Shown: positions 1 through 8,456, counted from the stretch's first letter. The stretch: DNA of 64,000 nt from Bog-159 sp049520215 (GCA_049520215.1 JBEKPZ010000007.1:3177-67176), one strand, 5' to 3'. Numbers and translations are program-made. Notes: generated from the letters alone by a model not told the origin.

Positions 1-2
1 AT

Positions 3-392
3 CCGTTGCCCGAGATCGAGCTGACTCCGCTGATCCAGCAGGCTGCACAGCGCGAGGGATTGGACGCTAACCTGTTGCGGGCGGTCGCCCGGCAGGAGTC
101 CGGATTCCGATCCTGCGCCGTTTCGCAAAAGGGCGCCATGGGACTGATGCAGTTGATGCCGGCCACGGCCCTGGAATTGGGCGTGCGCGATCCCTTCGAT
201 CCGGCCGAGAGCCTGTCGTCCGGCGCCCACCTTCTGAAGCAACTGCTGGCGCGTTTTGGCGGCGACACGGCGCTGGCGCTGGGTGCTTACAATGCCGGAC
301 CAAACCGGGTGGAGGAGAGCGGCGGGGTGCCCCAGATTCCGGAGACGATTCGTTACGTACAGCAGATTCTGAGCCAGCTTCCCATACCCTAA
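3..392 (+). CDS. Lytic transglycosylase (SLT domain), 5' end outside window
   Basis: This is a peptidoglycan lytic transglycosylase domain that would cleave the MurNAc-GlcNAc bond in the periplasm. The sequence shows the SLT signature: the catalytic Glu in RQESGF (about residue 31 counted from the TTG at 6), then the GAMGLMQLMPATA block and the ALGAYNAGP block. The reading frame is open to the window edge, so the true start and any signal peptide lie upstream. Just before a flagellar operon, an SLT enzyme often opens the wall for the rod, as the missing half of a split FlgJ; here the rod-binding half is separate at 12991-13284. That pairing is inference. Confidence 0.85.
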   Translation, partial: PLPEIELTPLIQQAAQREGLDANLLRAVARQESGFRSCAVSQKGAMGLMQLMPATALELGVRDPFDPAESLSSGAHLLKQLLARFGGDTALALGAYNAGPNRVEESGGVPQIPETIRYVQQILSQLPIP

Positions 393-439
393 ACAAGCGA
401 AGGCCGCACATTCTCCGGCGCGCGCCCGATAAGATCGGC

Positions 440-829
440 GTGGGAGCTTTTTGGGCAGACGCGGAAAATCTTTTTGAAACGGCTCGCCAAGCCTCCGGAT
501 CGCCGGATTGCGACTGGGCCATCCTGATCGGCCCCCAAGGCGAAATCCGCATGCTGGACGCCGCCGGCTGGGCCCTCCCCAGTTTGCTGGCCCAGCATGG
601 CGCAGAAACCGCGTATCGGATCACCCGGGAGGGCGGCCGCGTGTGCCTGGAAGGGCGCCGCGGATTCCAGACTTGCCTGCTCCGGAGCGAATCGCCGGCC
701 GCCGCCGCCCGGCACCTGCTGGCCAGCCATTGTCTCCCGTCCACCGCCTGGTGCCCGCCCCGCCCCGCGTTGCTGGCGGAAGCCGCTCCCGCACCGCCTG
801 CCGAGGAAACATGCAGAATGTTTGCATGA
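440..829 (+). CDS. Hypothetical protein (129 aa)
   Basis: I do not recognise this family. The 129-residue product starts at a GTG, has no signal peptide or membrane segment, and reads as a compact alpha/beta protein: the central stretch contains DWAILIGPQGEIRMLDAAGW, followed by a charged region and a Pro/Ala-rich tail. It follows the transglycosylase by 47 bp on the same strand and overlaps the next small ORF by 19 bp, so the three probably form one transcript. Codon third positions are strongly GC, as in the neighbouring real genes. A flagellar or cell-wall role would be guesswork. Confidence 0.55.
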   Translation: MGAFWADAENLFETARQASGSPDCDWAILIGPQGEIRMLDAAGWALPSLLAQHGAETAYRITREGGRVCLEGRRGFQTCLLRSESPAAAARHLLASHCLPSTAWCPPRPALLAEAAPAPPAEETCRMFA

Positions 830-981
830 TCGGACTGGATGCGCAAGAAGTCCAGTGGCTGCGCCTGGTGATCGCCTTGCTGCGGCACCCGGATCCGGTG
901 GTGGGAGAGGTCGCCCGCGAAGCGCTGCGGTATCTGGAGGATGTCGTGGCCCGCGCGAATCCGTCGCGGCACACCGGCTGA
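811..981 (+). CDS. Small hypothetical protein (56 aa)
   Basis: This short ORF encodes a helical, acidic product with core QEVQWLRLVIALLRHPDPVV. It has no recognised domain. The ATG at 811 is preceded by GAGG at 4 nt spacing and overlaps the end of the upstream ORF. A second in-frame ATG at 826 overlaps that gene's stop as ATGA and is an equally plausible start (51 aa). The overlap argues for translational coupling with 440-829. The function is unknown. Confidence 0.45.
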   Translation: MQNVCMIGLDAQEVQWLRLVIALLRHPDPVVGEVAREALRYLEDVVARANPSRHTG

Positions 982-1448
982 CTGGATCGCAACTGGGGCG
1001 CCAGCCGCGCCCGGCAGTGGAGCGTGGAGATGGCCGGCTTACCCAGGCCGCTTTGCGACGATTCTCGTGGAGCGCCAATGCGACTTCCATCCGCTGGATG
1101 CCAACTGCGATGCCGGGCCCGACACTACCGGCTTCGCCGGACGCTCGACTCCAGTTTCGATCGCCCTCGGCAGCCGTTGGCCAATGAGTTCTCCGATGCG
1201 CCGCTCCCCTGTAGCGGCCCGTGGCAGATACCTCGACCAGGATTACCGCGTGGGAGTAGCTGAAGCCCCTCGGCATCGCCGCCGGCGCGGGTGCCCCGGT
1301 TTGCGGCGCGATGAGATCCGGAGCCGCGCGCCAAGCGCCGGATGGAAAGGATCCGCGCTCTCGCCACCATGGGCCTCGCGGTTGCCGCTTAATTAATAGC
1401 GCATGGCGAGGAGAGCAGTCCCATGCGGGCTGCCATCCCGGCTTAATC
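982..1448. other. 467-bp stretch without a convincing gene
   Basis: Only Arg/Pro/Gly-rich frames are open here on either strand, typical of GC-rich noncoding or antisense sequence. A 7-bp stem (1400-1406 with 1421-1427) just beyond the 3' end of fliJ could terminate the leftward flagellar operon, but it has no T-tract. I see nothing else. Confidence 0.4.
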
Positions 1449-1889
1449 TTAATCGGCGCGGCGGTTCCACCGGGCAAGGAAAGACTCCGCGGCAACGCTC
1501 TCCATCTCCCGGTCCGCCGCTCTGCGCCATTCCGCATGGCGGCGCTGTTCGAGTTTCTCCAGCAGACGGCACTGGCGCTGAGCTTCCAGCAGTCTCTGTC
1601 TCTGCGCGGCCCCCTGCCGTTCGGCGGCCGCCCGCCGCAGCGCCAGCGCCTGCAATTCCGCGATCAAGCGCTGGCGGTAGGCCGCCAGAGCCCAAAGGTC
1701 GCCCGCCTCGACCGCCGCGGACTGGCACACGGCCCCCTCCGCCCGGCTTTTCACCAGATCGAGCCGGGCCGCCGCCAACGCCATTTCCGCGAGGCGGGCG
1801 GCCAACTGCCGCAGCTTGTTCCGTTCCAATTCCAGTTGTGTTCTGCGCCATTCGAGGGCCTGGCGCAAGGGGAATTCGAAAGCCGGCAT
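1449..1889 (-). CDS. fliJ: Flagellar export chaperone FliJ
   Basis: FliJ is the small coiled-coil stalk protein of the flagellar type III export ATPase. It joins the FliI hexamer to FlhA and escorts export chaperones. The 146-residue product (the usual length) is almost wholly helical, rich in Gln, Glu, Arg and Ala, with heptad-like runs such as RRTQLELERNKLRQLAARLA. It is the last gene of the flgB-to-fliJ operon, 10 bp beyond fliI, with AAGGAG upstream of its ATG. Low sequence conservation is normal for FliJ; position and coiled coil carry the call. Confidence 0.85.
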   Translation of the reverse strand: MPAFEFPLRQALEWRRTQLELERNKLRQLAARLAEMALAAARLDLVKSRAEGAVCQSAAVEAGDLWALAAYRQRLIAELQALALRRAAAERQGAAQRQRLLEAQRQCRLLEKLEQRRHAEWRRAADREMESVAAESFLARWNRRAD

Positions 1890-1899
1890 AGGGCGCTCC

Positions 1900-3222
1900 T
1901 TAGCCCAGCGCGGCGGCTATCCGGGCGAGTTGGCCCAGAGTTTCCGTGCGGCTCGATTCCACACCCGGCGCCTGCTGCAGGAATTCCAGAATCTGCGGCC
2001 GCGCCTGGATGGCCGCGTCCAACTGCGGGTTCGAGCCGGAAACATAAGCGCCCAACTGGATGAGGTCCTCGGCCTGGCGATACACCGCCAGCGCCTGCCG
2101 TACGGCGCGGGCATGCGCACCCTGCCCGGGCGACGCCAATTGGGATTCCAGGCGGCTCACCGACTGCAGAATATCGATGGCCGGATAATGACTGGCGGCG
2201 GCCAGTTGCCGGGAGAGCACAATGTGTCCGTCCAGAATGGCGCGCGCCGCGTCGCAGATGGGCTCGCTGAAATCGTCCCCCTCCACCAGCACGGTGAAGA
2301 AACCGGTGATGGACCCGCGCGGGAAGTTGCCGGCTCTCTCGAAGACCCTGGGCAGCAGGGCGAACACCGATGGGGTGTACCCCTTCTGGGCCGGCGGCTC
2401 CCCGGCCGCCAGGCCGATCTCCCGCTGGGCCATGGCCAGCCGCGTGACCGAATCCATGACCAGCAACACGTTGGCGCCCTGGTCGCGGAAGTACTCGGCG
2501 ATGGCCAGGGAGGTGAAGCAGGCCCTCACCCGCAGCGGCGCGGGACGGTCCGAAGTGGCCACTACCACCACGGCCCGCCGCATCCCCTCCGCCCCCATCT
2601 CGTGCTCCAGGAAGGCGCGCACTTCGCGGTTGCGCTCCCCCACCAGCGCGATCACCGCGATATCCGCCGAGTGGTGGCGCGCCATGGAGCCCAACAGCGT
2701 GCTTTTGCCCACCCCGCTGCCGCCAAAGATGCCGATGCGCTGGCCCTGCCCCACCGGCAGCAGGCCATCGATGGCGCGCAGGCCGGTCTCGAGCGGCCGG
2801 GTGATGTGCTCCCGGTCGAGCGGGCCCGGCGCGGCGCTATACAGGCTGTAAGCGGCGTGGGCCTCGATGCGCGGCCCGTGGTCGATCGGGTGGCCGAATC
2901 CATCGAGCACGCGGCCGGCCAGGGCGGGCCCCACGGCCACGCGCGCCGCGTCGGTGCGCGCCACCACGCGGTTGCCCAACTCGATGCCTCCGGTTTCCTC
3001 CAGGGGCATTGACAGCACGCGGCCGTCGCGGAAGCCGATCACCTGGCTGCGCACGCTCCGTCCGCCGGAGGCCGAGATCTCGCAGAAGTCGCCGATGGCC
3101 GCCGCCGGACCCGCGGATGCGATCAGCAAACCGGCCATCTCCACCACTTCGCCTACGTGCAGCATGGGTTCGAGATCGTCGAGAGCCGCCAGGCAAGGGC
3201 TGAGGATGCCGGCCACCATCAT
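1900..3222 (-). CDS. fliI: Flagellum-specific ATP synthase FliI
   Basis: FliI is the hexameric ATPase of the flagellar export apparatus, related to the F1 beta subunit. The sequence shows a Walker A loop GGSGVGKST near residues 167-175, the VGERNREV segment, the Walker B region ANVLLVMDSVTRLA and the export-ATPase signature GYTPSVFALLPRVFERAG. The length (440 aa) is normal. The frame stays open upstream to 3831, but that part is shadow of fliH. The real start is the ATG at 3222, which overlaps the fliH stop as ATGA, a sign of translational coupling. Confidence 0.97.
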   Translation of the reverse strand: MMVAGILSPCLAALDDLEPMLHVGEVVEMAGLLIASAGPAAAIGDFCEISASGGRSVRSQVIGFRDGRVLSMPLEETGGIELGNRVVARTDAARVAVGPALAGRVLDGFGHPIDHGPRIEAHAAYSLYSAAPGPLDREHITRPLETGLRAIDGLLPVGQGQRIGIFGGSGVGKSTLLGSMARHHSADIAVIALVGERNREVRAFLEHEMGAEGMRRAVVVVATSDRPAPLRVRACFTSLAIAEYFRDQGANVLLVMDSVTRLAMAQREIGLAAGEPPAQKGYTPSVFALLPRVFERAGNFPRGSITGFFTVLVEGDDFSEPICDAARAILDGHIVLSRQLAAASHYPAIDILQSVSRLESQLASPGQGAHARAVRQALAVYRQAEDLIQLGAYVSGSNPQLDAAIQARPQILEFLQQAPGVESSRTETLGQLARIAAALG

Positions 3223-3884
3223 CTCTCCGGCAAGCGGTCGGCCAGGCCGCGCCCGATCTCGGAAAGCTGGGTTTCGAGCGATGCGTCCAGCTTGCCGCGC
3301 GCCGTCTCGACCAGGATGGCGCCGCGCTCCAGGGTGGTGTCGGCGATCACGGCGAGGCCGCCGCGGCCCTCGCGCGCCAGCGCCTGGCGGACGCCCGGCT
3401 CCAGTTCCGGATGGATGCGCAGGCGGCAGATCTCCTGCGCCGGCATTTTTTGCAGGGCGCTCGAGACCAGGCCCTCCAAAGCGCCGGGATCGACCGTTAA
3501 CTCGCGGTGCAGGATGCGGCGCGCGATCCCCACCGACAGGCGCACCAGGTCGGCGGCGGCCTCGCGCACGATTTGCGGGCGCAACCCGGCGATTTCCTGG
3601 ATGCCGCGCGCCAGTTTCTCCAGCGCCGGCTGCAACTCGGCGGCGGCCGCGGCGCGCCCCGCGGCTTCTCCCTCCCGGTGGCCGGTCTCGCGCGCCTCGC
3701 GCGCTTCGCGCGCGATCTGCCGCTCCAGTTGGGCGATGCGGCGGGCATCCCGCCCGGCTTGGCCGCCGGCGTCGCCAGCGCCGCCCGCAGCCGCGCCGGG
3801 CGCCTGGTCCGGTCCGCCCGCCGCGGGCCAATTCCAGCGCGGCACCGCGGCCCCCTCCGCGCCGCTCAAAATCTTAGACAACAT
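3219..3884 (-). CDS. fliH: Flagellar assembly protein FliH
   Basis: FliH is the regulator and stator-like partner of the FliI ATPase; it links FliI to the C-ring. The 221-residue product has a Gly/Ala-rich N-terminus, a long helical middle with AxxxG-type spacing (REAREARETGHREGEAAGR), and a C-terminal domain resembling F/V-ATPase subunit E with VRLSVGIARRILHREL. It overlaps fliG upstream by 11 bp and fliI downstream by 4 bp. The domain order and the neighbours make the assignment secure. Confidence 0.92.
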   Translation of the reverse strand: MLSKILSGAEGAAVPRWNWPAAGGPDQAPGAAAGGAGDAGGQAGRDARRIAQLERQIAREAREARETGHREGEAAGRAAAAAELQPALEKLARGIQEIAGLRPQIVREAAADLVRLSVGIARRILHRELTVDPGALEGLVSSALQKMPAQEICRLRIHPELEPGVRQALAREGRGGLAVIADTTLERGAILVETARGKLDASLETQLSEIGRGLADRLPER

Positions 3885-4902
3885 ATTGTTCGCCGCCGGC
3901 GCCCTTCAGGTTGATGGTGCCGTCGCTCTCCAACTGCCGCACCACGCCGATGATCTGCTGCTGCGCGGCTTCGACCTCCTTGATCTTCACCGGGCCCATG
4001 GCGTCCATGTCTTCCAGCAGCATCTCGGCGCCGCGCTGCGAAAGACAGGCCACGAAGTGTTTGCGCACCTGCTCGCTGGTGCCCTTGAGCGCCAGCGTCA
4101 GGATCTTGCGGTCCACCTTGGTCAAGACCTCCTTGAGGCTGTTGCCTTCCAGCAGCAGCATGTCCTCGAACACGAACATGAGGTGCCGGATGGTGTCGGC
4201 CAGTGCGGCATTCTCCTTCTCGATGGATTCCAGGATCTCCTTGCTGGCGCCCGATTCCAGGCGGTTGAACATCTCCGAGACCGCCCGCACGCCGCCATAC
4301 GATTCCCGGCTGAAATCGCCCAGCGCCTGCAGTTTCTGTCCGATCACGGCGGCGATCTTGTGGATGATTTCGGGCGAGATCTGATCCAGGTGCGCCATGC
4401 GCAGCGCCACGTCCGCGCGAATCTGGGCGGGCAGCGAGAACAGCAGCGCGGCGGCCTGCGACGAGCTGAGGTGCGAGAGGATGAAAGCGATGGTCTGGGG
4501 ATGCTCGCTGTGGATGAATTTTGCCAGTTGCTGGGGGTCGGCTTTTTGCAGCGCGTCGAAGGCGGCGGTGTCGTTGCCCAGGGTCTTCACCAGCCGGTCC
4601 ACCAGCTTGCGGGCGGCCTCCGGCCCGAAAGCGCTCACCAGCAATTTACGGGCGTAGTCGATGCCGCCGCGGGAAACGTACTCCCGCGCCATGCACATCT
4701 GGTAGAACTCTTCGAGCACCGCCTCGCCTTCCTCGTTGGGGATGGTCGAGATGCGGGCCACCTCCCGCGAGACGCTTTGGATCTCTTCCTCGGACAACTC
4801 CCGCATGAGCTGCGCGCTGGCTTCTTCGCCCAGCAGCACGATCAGCATGGCGGCCTTGCGCAAGCCGGAAATCAGCTCGTTACGCTTAATGTTGGCAATC
4901 AT
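3874..4902 (-). CDS. fliG: Flagellar motor switch protein FliG
   Basis: FliG sits on the MS ring and converts stator force into rotation through its C-terminal charged ridge. The 342-residue product has all three domains: the N-terminal FliF-binding domain with RKAAMLIVLLGEEAS, the middle domain with the EHPQTIAFILSHL motif for FliM contact, and the C-terminal domain with the MFVFEDMLLLE segment followed by DRKILTLALKGTSEQVRKHF. The length is standard. It lies between fliF and fliH, as in most bacteria. Confidence 0.97.
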   Translation of the reverse strand: MIANIKRNELISGLRKAAMLIVLLGEEASAQLMRELSEEEIQSVSREVARISTIPNEEGEAVLEEFYQMCMAREYVSRGGIDYARKLLVSAFGPEAARKLVDRLVKTLGNDTAAFDALQKADPQQLAKFIHSEHPQTIAFILSHLSSSQAAALLFSLPAQIRADVALRMAHLDQISPEIIHKIAAVIGQKLQALGDFSRESYGGVRAVSEMFNRLESGASKEILESIEKENAALADTIRHLMFVFEDMLLLEGNSLKEVLTKVDRKILTLALKGTSEQVRKHFVACLSQRGAEMLLEDMDAMGPVKIKEVEAAQQQIIGVVRQLESDGTINLKGAGGEQYVV

Positions 4903-4931
4903 CGCGTTGGGTTCCGGCCCGGCGGCCGCCT

Positions 4932-6617
4932 TCAGGCTTTTTCATGCAGCCATGTCCGCAGAATCTGCACCTGGACGACGGGGTCTTTCTTGAGGCTCTC
5001 CCGCAGGTACTTGGTTAACGCCTCTTTTTTCTTGGTGCCTTGGGTGGGCGTTTTGATGGCGTCGAGCGCCTCGGCTTCCAGGCGTGCCTGCGTCTCGGCC
5101 TGGTCGCCCAGGTGGGCCTGGATCTTCTTTTCCACGGAATCGCCGGCCACCGCGGGCACGCTCTGGGCGCCCGGCGGCAAGGCCGTGCGCGCCGCGGCGG
5201 AGCCTCCCGGCCGGCGCCGGAGCAGGCGCAGCCCCACCCCCGCCAGCACCAGAAGAAGGATGGCGCCGCCGGCCGCGGCGCCCATTCCCCGGGGACTGCG
5301 CAGCCATGCCGGCAGCGGGCTAGAGGGCGGCGCGGGCGCGGCAACCGGGGCCGCTCCGGACGGGGGCTCGCTGCGCAGCGTGGCCTCGAACGGCAGCGTC
5401 TCCACGATCAATTGGTCGCCGCGATCGGCCTTCAGGCTGATGACTCCGGCCACCAGGTCGCGGATGGTCTTCAACTTCTCCGCCGAAGGCGGGACCAGGA
5501 CCTGTTGCAGATGCGGAGCTTTGCCTTCCCAGCGCACTTCCTGGTCCAGCAGCAGCGAGACCGAAATCCGCTTCAATTCGCCCTGCGGCAGCTTCACCCG
5601 GCGCACCACGCGACTGGACTGGTAGTTGATTTCCTCGGTCCGCCGCGAGGCGGCCGAGTTCCCCCCGCCCGGGCGGGCCGGAGGACGGGGCAGATTGGAG
5701 GCCGTGCCGGGCACGCCTCCGGCCATAGCCCCCGGCGCTACGTCCTCGCTCTTCTGCGAGCTGACCATGACCGAGCGGGCCGGATCGAAACTCTCTTCGC
5801 TCTGCTCGCCGCTCGAAAAATCGCACTCGGCCGAAACCGACGCCCGGAAGCGGTCGGCGCCCAGCAGCGGCTCGAGCGTGGACTGGATCTTGGCTAACAG
5901 GCTCTTCTCCACCATCTCGCGGTATTCGAGATTGGCTTGCGATCCCTCCAGCCCGTCGCCGCCGGCCGAGCTGCGCGGGCGGTTAAGAAGGTTGCCGCGG
6001 GTGTCCACCACCGCGACGGATTCCGGCGCCAGGCCCTCCACGGCGCTGGCCAGCAGGTTGCAGACGGCCATCACGTTTTGGGCCGAAAGCTGGGCGCCTG
6101 GGCGCAGCCCCAGCACCACGCTGGCCTTGGCCGGCTGGCGGGCTTCCAGGTAGACGGATTCCTTGGGGAAGGTCAGATGCACGCGGGCCCGCTCCACTGC
6201 CGCCAGCGAGACGATGGAACGCTCCAACTCGCCCTCCAGGGCCCGGCGGTAGTTGACGTGTTCGGCGAAGTCGGTCAACCCGAAGCTGGTCTTGTCGAAT
6301 AGTTCAAAACCCATGCGGCCGCTCTTGGGCAAGCCGCCGGCGGCCAGTTGCAGGCGCAGTTCGGCCAGCCTCGCCGAGGGCGCCAGCACCGTCGAGCCGT
6401 TCTCGGAAAGCCGGAATTCCGTGCCGGTTTCCTTGAGCTTCTGGACCACCGCGCCGGCGTCCTCGGCGGCCAACCCGGTGTAGAGCGGGCGGAAGTCCGC
6501 CTCGCGCCGCCATTGCGCGAATCCGAATAGGGCGGCGGCTACCAGTACCGCGGCGGCCGCGATGCTGAATTTTTGCGCCATCGAGAGACGCGCCAGAAGC
6601 TTTCTCATCTGTTCCAT
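4932..6617 (-). CDS. fliF: Flagellar MS-ring protein FliF
   Basis: FliF forms the MS ring in the inner membrane that houses the export gate and carries FliG. The 561-residue product has an N-terminal membrane segment (about residues 17-35), the YscJ-like domain beginning WRREADFRPLYTGL, the conserved FELFDKTSFGLTDFAEHVNY block, a second membrane segment near residue 450 (GAAAGGAILLLVLAGVGLRL), and a short cytoplasmic FliG-binding tail ending in RTWLHEKA. It is followed by fliG after 29 bp. The loop between domains is Ser/Pro-rich and variable, which is usual. Confidence 0.96.
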   Translation of the reverse strand: MEQMRKLLARLSMAQKFSIAAAAVLVAAALFGFAQWRREADFRPLYTGLAAEDAGAVVQKLKETGTEFRLSENGSTVLAPSARLAELRLQLAAGGLPKSGRMGFELFDKTSFGLTDFAEHVNYRRALEGELERSIVSLAAVERARVHLTFPKESVYLEARQPAKASVVLGLRPGAQLSAQNVMAVCNLLASAVEGLAPESVAVVDTRGNLLNRPRSSAGGDGLEGSQANLEYREMVEKSLLAKIQSTLEPLLGADRFRASVSAECDFSSGEQSEESFDPARSVMVSSQKSEDVAPGAMAGGVPGTASNLPRPPARPGGGNSAASRRTEEINYQSSRVVRRVKLPQGELKRISVSLLLDQEVRWEGKAPHLQQVLVPPSAEKLKTIRDLVAGVISLKADRGDQLIVETLPFEATLRSEPPSGAAPVAAPAPPSSPLPAWLRSPRGMGAAAGGAILLLVLAGVGLRLLRRRPGGSAAARTALPPGAQSVPAVAGDSVEKKIQAHLGDQAETQARLEAEALDAIKTPTQGTKKKEALTKYLRESLKKDPVVQVQILRTWLHEKA

Positions 6618-6629
6618 GCCAGATCCCCG

Positions 6630-6932
6630 TTAGACCTGCATCTGCATGACCGCCTGATAGGCCGAGACAACCTTATTGCGGATTTGCAGGAACGTTTCAA
6701 AGGCCAATTCCGCGCGCTGCGTGGCCAGCGCCACGGTGTGCACTTCCTCGCCATCGCCGGCCAGAAAGCGCTGCGCGGTTTGGGCCGCATCGCCGCGCAG
6801 TCGCTCGACGCCGCCGATGGCATGGGCCAGCAGCGACTGAAAATCGCCAGCGCCGCCGGCCGGGCCGCCGGTGAGGGGCGCGCGCAGATCCGGCAAGGGC
6901 ACGCCGCGAATGGGTGAAATCGGTGAAGACAT
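6630..6932 (-). CDS. fliE: Flagellar hook-basal body protein FliE
   Basis: FliE is the small adaptor joining the MS ring and export gate to the proximal rod. The 100-residue product is helical in its second half and shows the family's C-terminal core: FETFLQIRNKVVSAYQAVMQ. It lies between flgC and fliF, its standard place. The N-terminal third is Pro/Gly-rich and poorly conserved. Confidence 0.93.
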   Translation of the reverse strand: MSSPISPIRGVPLPDLRAPLTGGPAGGAGDFQSLLAHAIGGVERLRGDAAQTAQRFLAGDGEEVHTVALATQRAELAFETFLQIRNKVVSAYQAVMQMQV

Positions 6933-6948
6933 ACGTATTTCCCGGCTT

Positions 6949-7377
6949 TCACTTGAACAGATCGATGGAACGCATGATCATGTCCTTGACCGCGGAGATG
7001 GCCGCCACGTTGGCCTCGAAGCCGCGCGCCGCGCCGGTCAGATCCACCATGTCTTCGGCCGGATTGAGGCGCGGATACGCCACGTAGCCGTCCGGGCCAG
7101 CGTCGGGATGGCCCGGCAGGTAGCGCCGCTCCGGATCGCGCTGGTCCACGCTGACCTCCGCGACCGCCACCCCTTCGGCGAGATGCGACTCGAATAACGA
7201 CGCAAAAGAAGCGGCCATGGGCTGGGAGGCGAAGACTGCATCCTTGCGGCGGTAGGGGCCGCCCTCGGGAGTGCGCGTGGTTTCGGCGTTGGCCAGGTTC
7301 TCGACCAGCAACTCCGCGCGGGTGCGCTCGGCCGCCATGCCCGACGCGCTGACCGCGATGGCCGAAAACAGGCTCAT
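6949..7377 (-). CDS. flgC: Flagellar basal-body rod protein FlgC
   Basis: FlgC is a proximal rod subunit secreted through the flagellar export gate. Its 142 residues open with the rod-protein motif (SASGMAAERTRAELLVENLANAET, a variant of the ANNLANxxT signature) and close with the C-terminal helix that pairs with it in the rod (NVAAISAVKDMIMRSIDLFK). The YPRLNPAEDMVDL stretch before the final helix is typical of FlgC. It overlaps flgB by 4 bp, which couples their translation. Confidence 0.96.
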   Translation of the reverse strand: MSLFSAIAVSASGMAAERTRAELLVENLANAETTRTPEGGPYRRKDAVFASQPMAASFASLFESHLAEGVAVAEVSVDQRDPERRYLPGHPDAGPDGYVAYPRLNPAEDMVDLTGAARGFEANVAAISAVKDMIMRSIDLFK

Positions 7378-7712
7378 GAATTGCTCCCGCTCTGCAGCGC
7401 CGCCCGGATCGACTGCACCTCGCTGCGCACCAGGTTGGACGCCAGATTGAAACGCATATCGTTCTCCGCCAGCAGCCGGGCCTCCCGGTCCAGGCTGACG
7501 TTGTTGCCGTCGTTCTTCGCCGGCAACCCGGCGACTTCGAAGGATGCCGGGACCCCACCGCCCAGAGCCGACCGGAACTCCGACTGGAAGTCGATGTCCT
7601 TGGTTTTATACCCGGGCGTGTCGGCATTGGCGATGTTGGAGGCCACCACCTTCTGGCGGGCGCTCAGCAGATCCATATATCGTTCCAAGGTGTCCGACAG
7701 ACGGCTTAGCAT
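7374..7712 (-). CDS. flgB: Flagellar basal-body rod protein FlgB
   Basis: FlgB is the first proximal rod subunit. The 112-residue product carries the rod signature RQKVVASNIANADTPGYKTK followed by DIDFQSEF, and the C-terminal partner helix (AENDMRFNLASNLVRSEVQSI). It heads the eight-gene leftward basal-body operon. The ATG at 7712 has GGGAAGG about 5 nt upstream. The 232-bp region before it is the likely operon promoter region. Confidence 0.95.
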   Translation of the reverse strand: MLSRLSDTLERYMDLLSARQKVVASNIANADTPGYKTKDIDFQSEFRSALGGGVPASFEVAGLPAKNDGNNVSLDREARLLAENDMRFNLASNLVRSEVQSIRAALQSGSNS

Positions 7713-7944
7713 GCCACCTTCCCAGAAGCAACCGGAGTTCCACGGCTAAGTGCGGCAAATTGAGGGGCGGCCAAGACCAGCGCCGCCAAGATCGCGTCGC
7801 CGGCGCAAGAATCCTGGCGCCCGGCGCGGGCGATTGGGCGGACCAGGCGAGGCACCGGCCGCGCCGCAACCGCCGCGCGCGGGATGGGCGGGCCATAGGG
7901 GGGCGGAGGCTGGCCCCTGGGGGCGGGTCCAGCCAGGCTGCGGG
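7713..7944. promoter_or_regulatory. Upstream region of the flgB operon
   Basis: This 232-bp gap between cheY (same strand) and flgB has no gene. It should contain the basal-body operon promoter, because cheY is monocistronic by spacing. On the minus strand a TGGAAC...TTGCT pair (GG at 7741-7740, GC at 7729-7728, 10 nt between) resembles a sigma-54 site, but its predicted transcription start would lie about 4 nt before the flgB ATG and remove the ribosome-binding site. I therefore do not assign it. Confidence 0.35.
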
Positions 7945-8316
7945 TCAAAGAATGGAGCCGATCTTTTCCTGGATCTGTTCGGCGGTGAAGGGTTTTCGGA
8001 TATACGCGGCCGAGCCCAGCCGGATCGCCTGGCCGACCTTTTCTTCGCCGCCTTCGGTGGTGATCATCACCACCGGAAGGGATCGCCACTGTTCGTTGCC
8101 CTTCAACTCCGCCAGCAGGCCCAGGCCGTCCAGGTTGGGCATATTGATGTCCGACAGGACCAGATTGAGGGGATGGTTCCGGACGATGTCCAGAGCTTCG
8201 AGGCCGTCGCGGGCCTCGAAGATCTCGCCGATCGCCAGGGCGGTTTGCCGCAGCACGCGGATTAGAATCTTCCGGATCGCGGTGGAATCGTCTACGACTA
8301 GAATGTTCAAAGCCAT
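7945..8316 (-). CDS. CheY-like single-domain response regulator
   Basis: This is a stand-alone receiver domain (123 aa), most likely the CheY that binds the FliM switch. All key residues are present: the acidic pair Asp9/Asp10, the phosphoacceptor Asp56 in LVLSDINMP, the switch Thr86/Thr87 and Lys108 in IRKPF. It is divergent from a CheX-type phosphatase gene that could dephosphorylate it, in the middle of motility genes. No cheA or receptor gene is near. Other roles for a lone receiver cannot be excluded, so the symbol is left open. Confidence 0.9.
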   Translation of the reverse strand: MALNILVVDDSTAIRKILIRVLRQTALAIGEIFEARDGLEALDIVRNHPLNLVLSDINMPNLDGLGLLAELKGNEQWRSLPVVMITTEGGEEKVGQAIRLGSAAYIRKPFTAEQIQEKIGSIL

Positions 8317-8411
8317 ACTCCTTCTTACTATCGGTCGATTGCCGGGTTTCCTTTACATGCGCGGCCCGCGCCGGCCGCCCGCTCCCGATCCGTTCTTCCC
8401 GACCGGCGGCA

Positions 8412-8438
8412 TAAAGATCCGCCAGGTTCCGCCGATAA
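8412..8438 (+). promoter_or_regulatory. Sigma-28 (FliA) promoter of the cheX-like gene
   Basis: TAAAGATC at 8412-8419 and GCCGATAA at 8431-8438 are separated by exactly 11 nt. The second box is identical to the enterobacterial FliA -10 box, and the first box keeps the TAAAG core of TAAAGTTT. The predicted transcription start is near 8445, just before the ATG at 8457, with an AAGGGA ribosome-binding site between. fliA itself is in this window (27438-28202). Confidence 0.8.
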
Positions 8439-8456
8439 GCATAAGGGACACACGCC

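Noticed and set aside
7727..7743. Sigma-54-like TGGAAC...TTGCT before flgB on the minus strand
   Set aside because: The spacing fits, but the transcription start would fall about 4 nt before the ATG and remove the ribosome-binding site.
8328..8355. Sigma-28-like boxes for cheY on the minus strand (TAAAGGAA, 12 nt, ACCGATAG)
   Set aside because: The spacer is one base too long and the start would lie inside the AAGGAG ribosome-binding site. A true divergent promoter cannot be excluded, but I would not annotate it.
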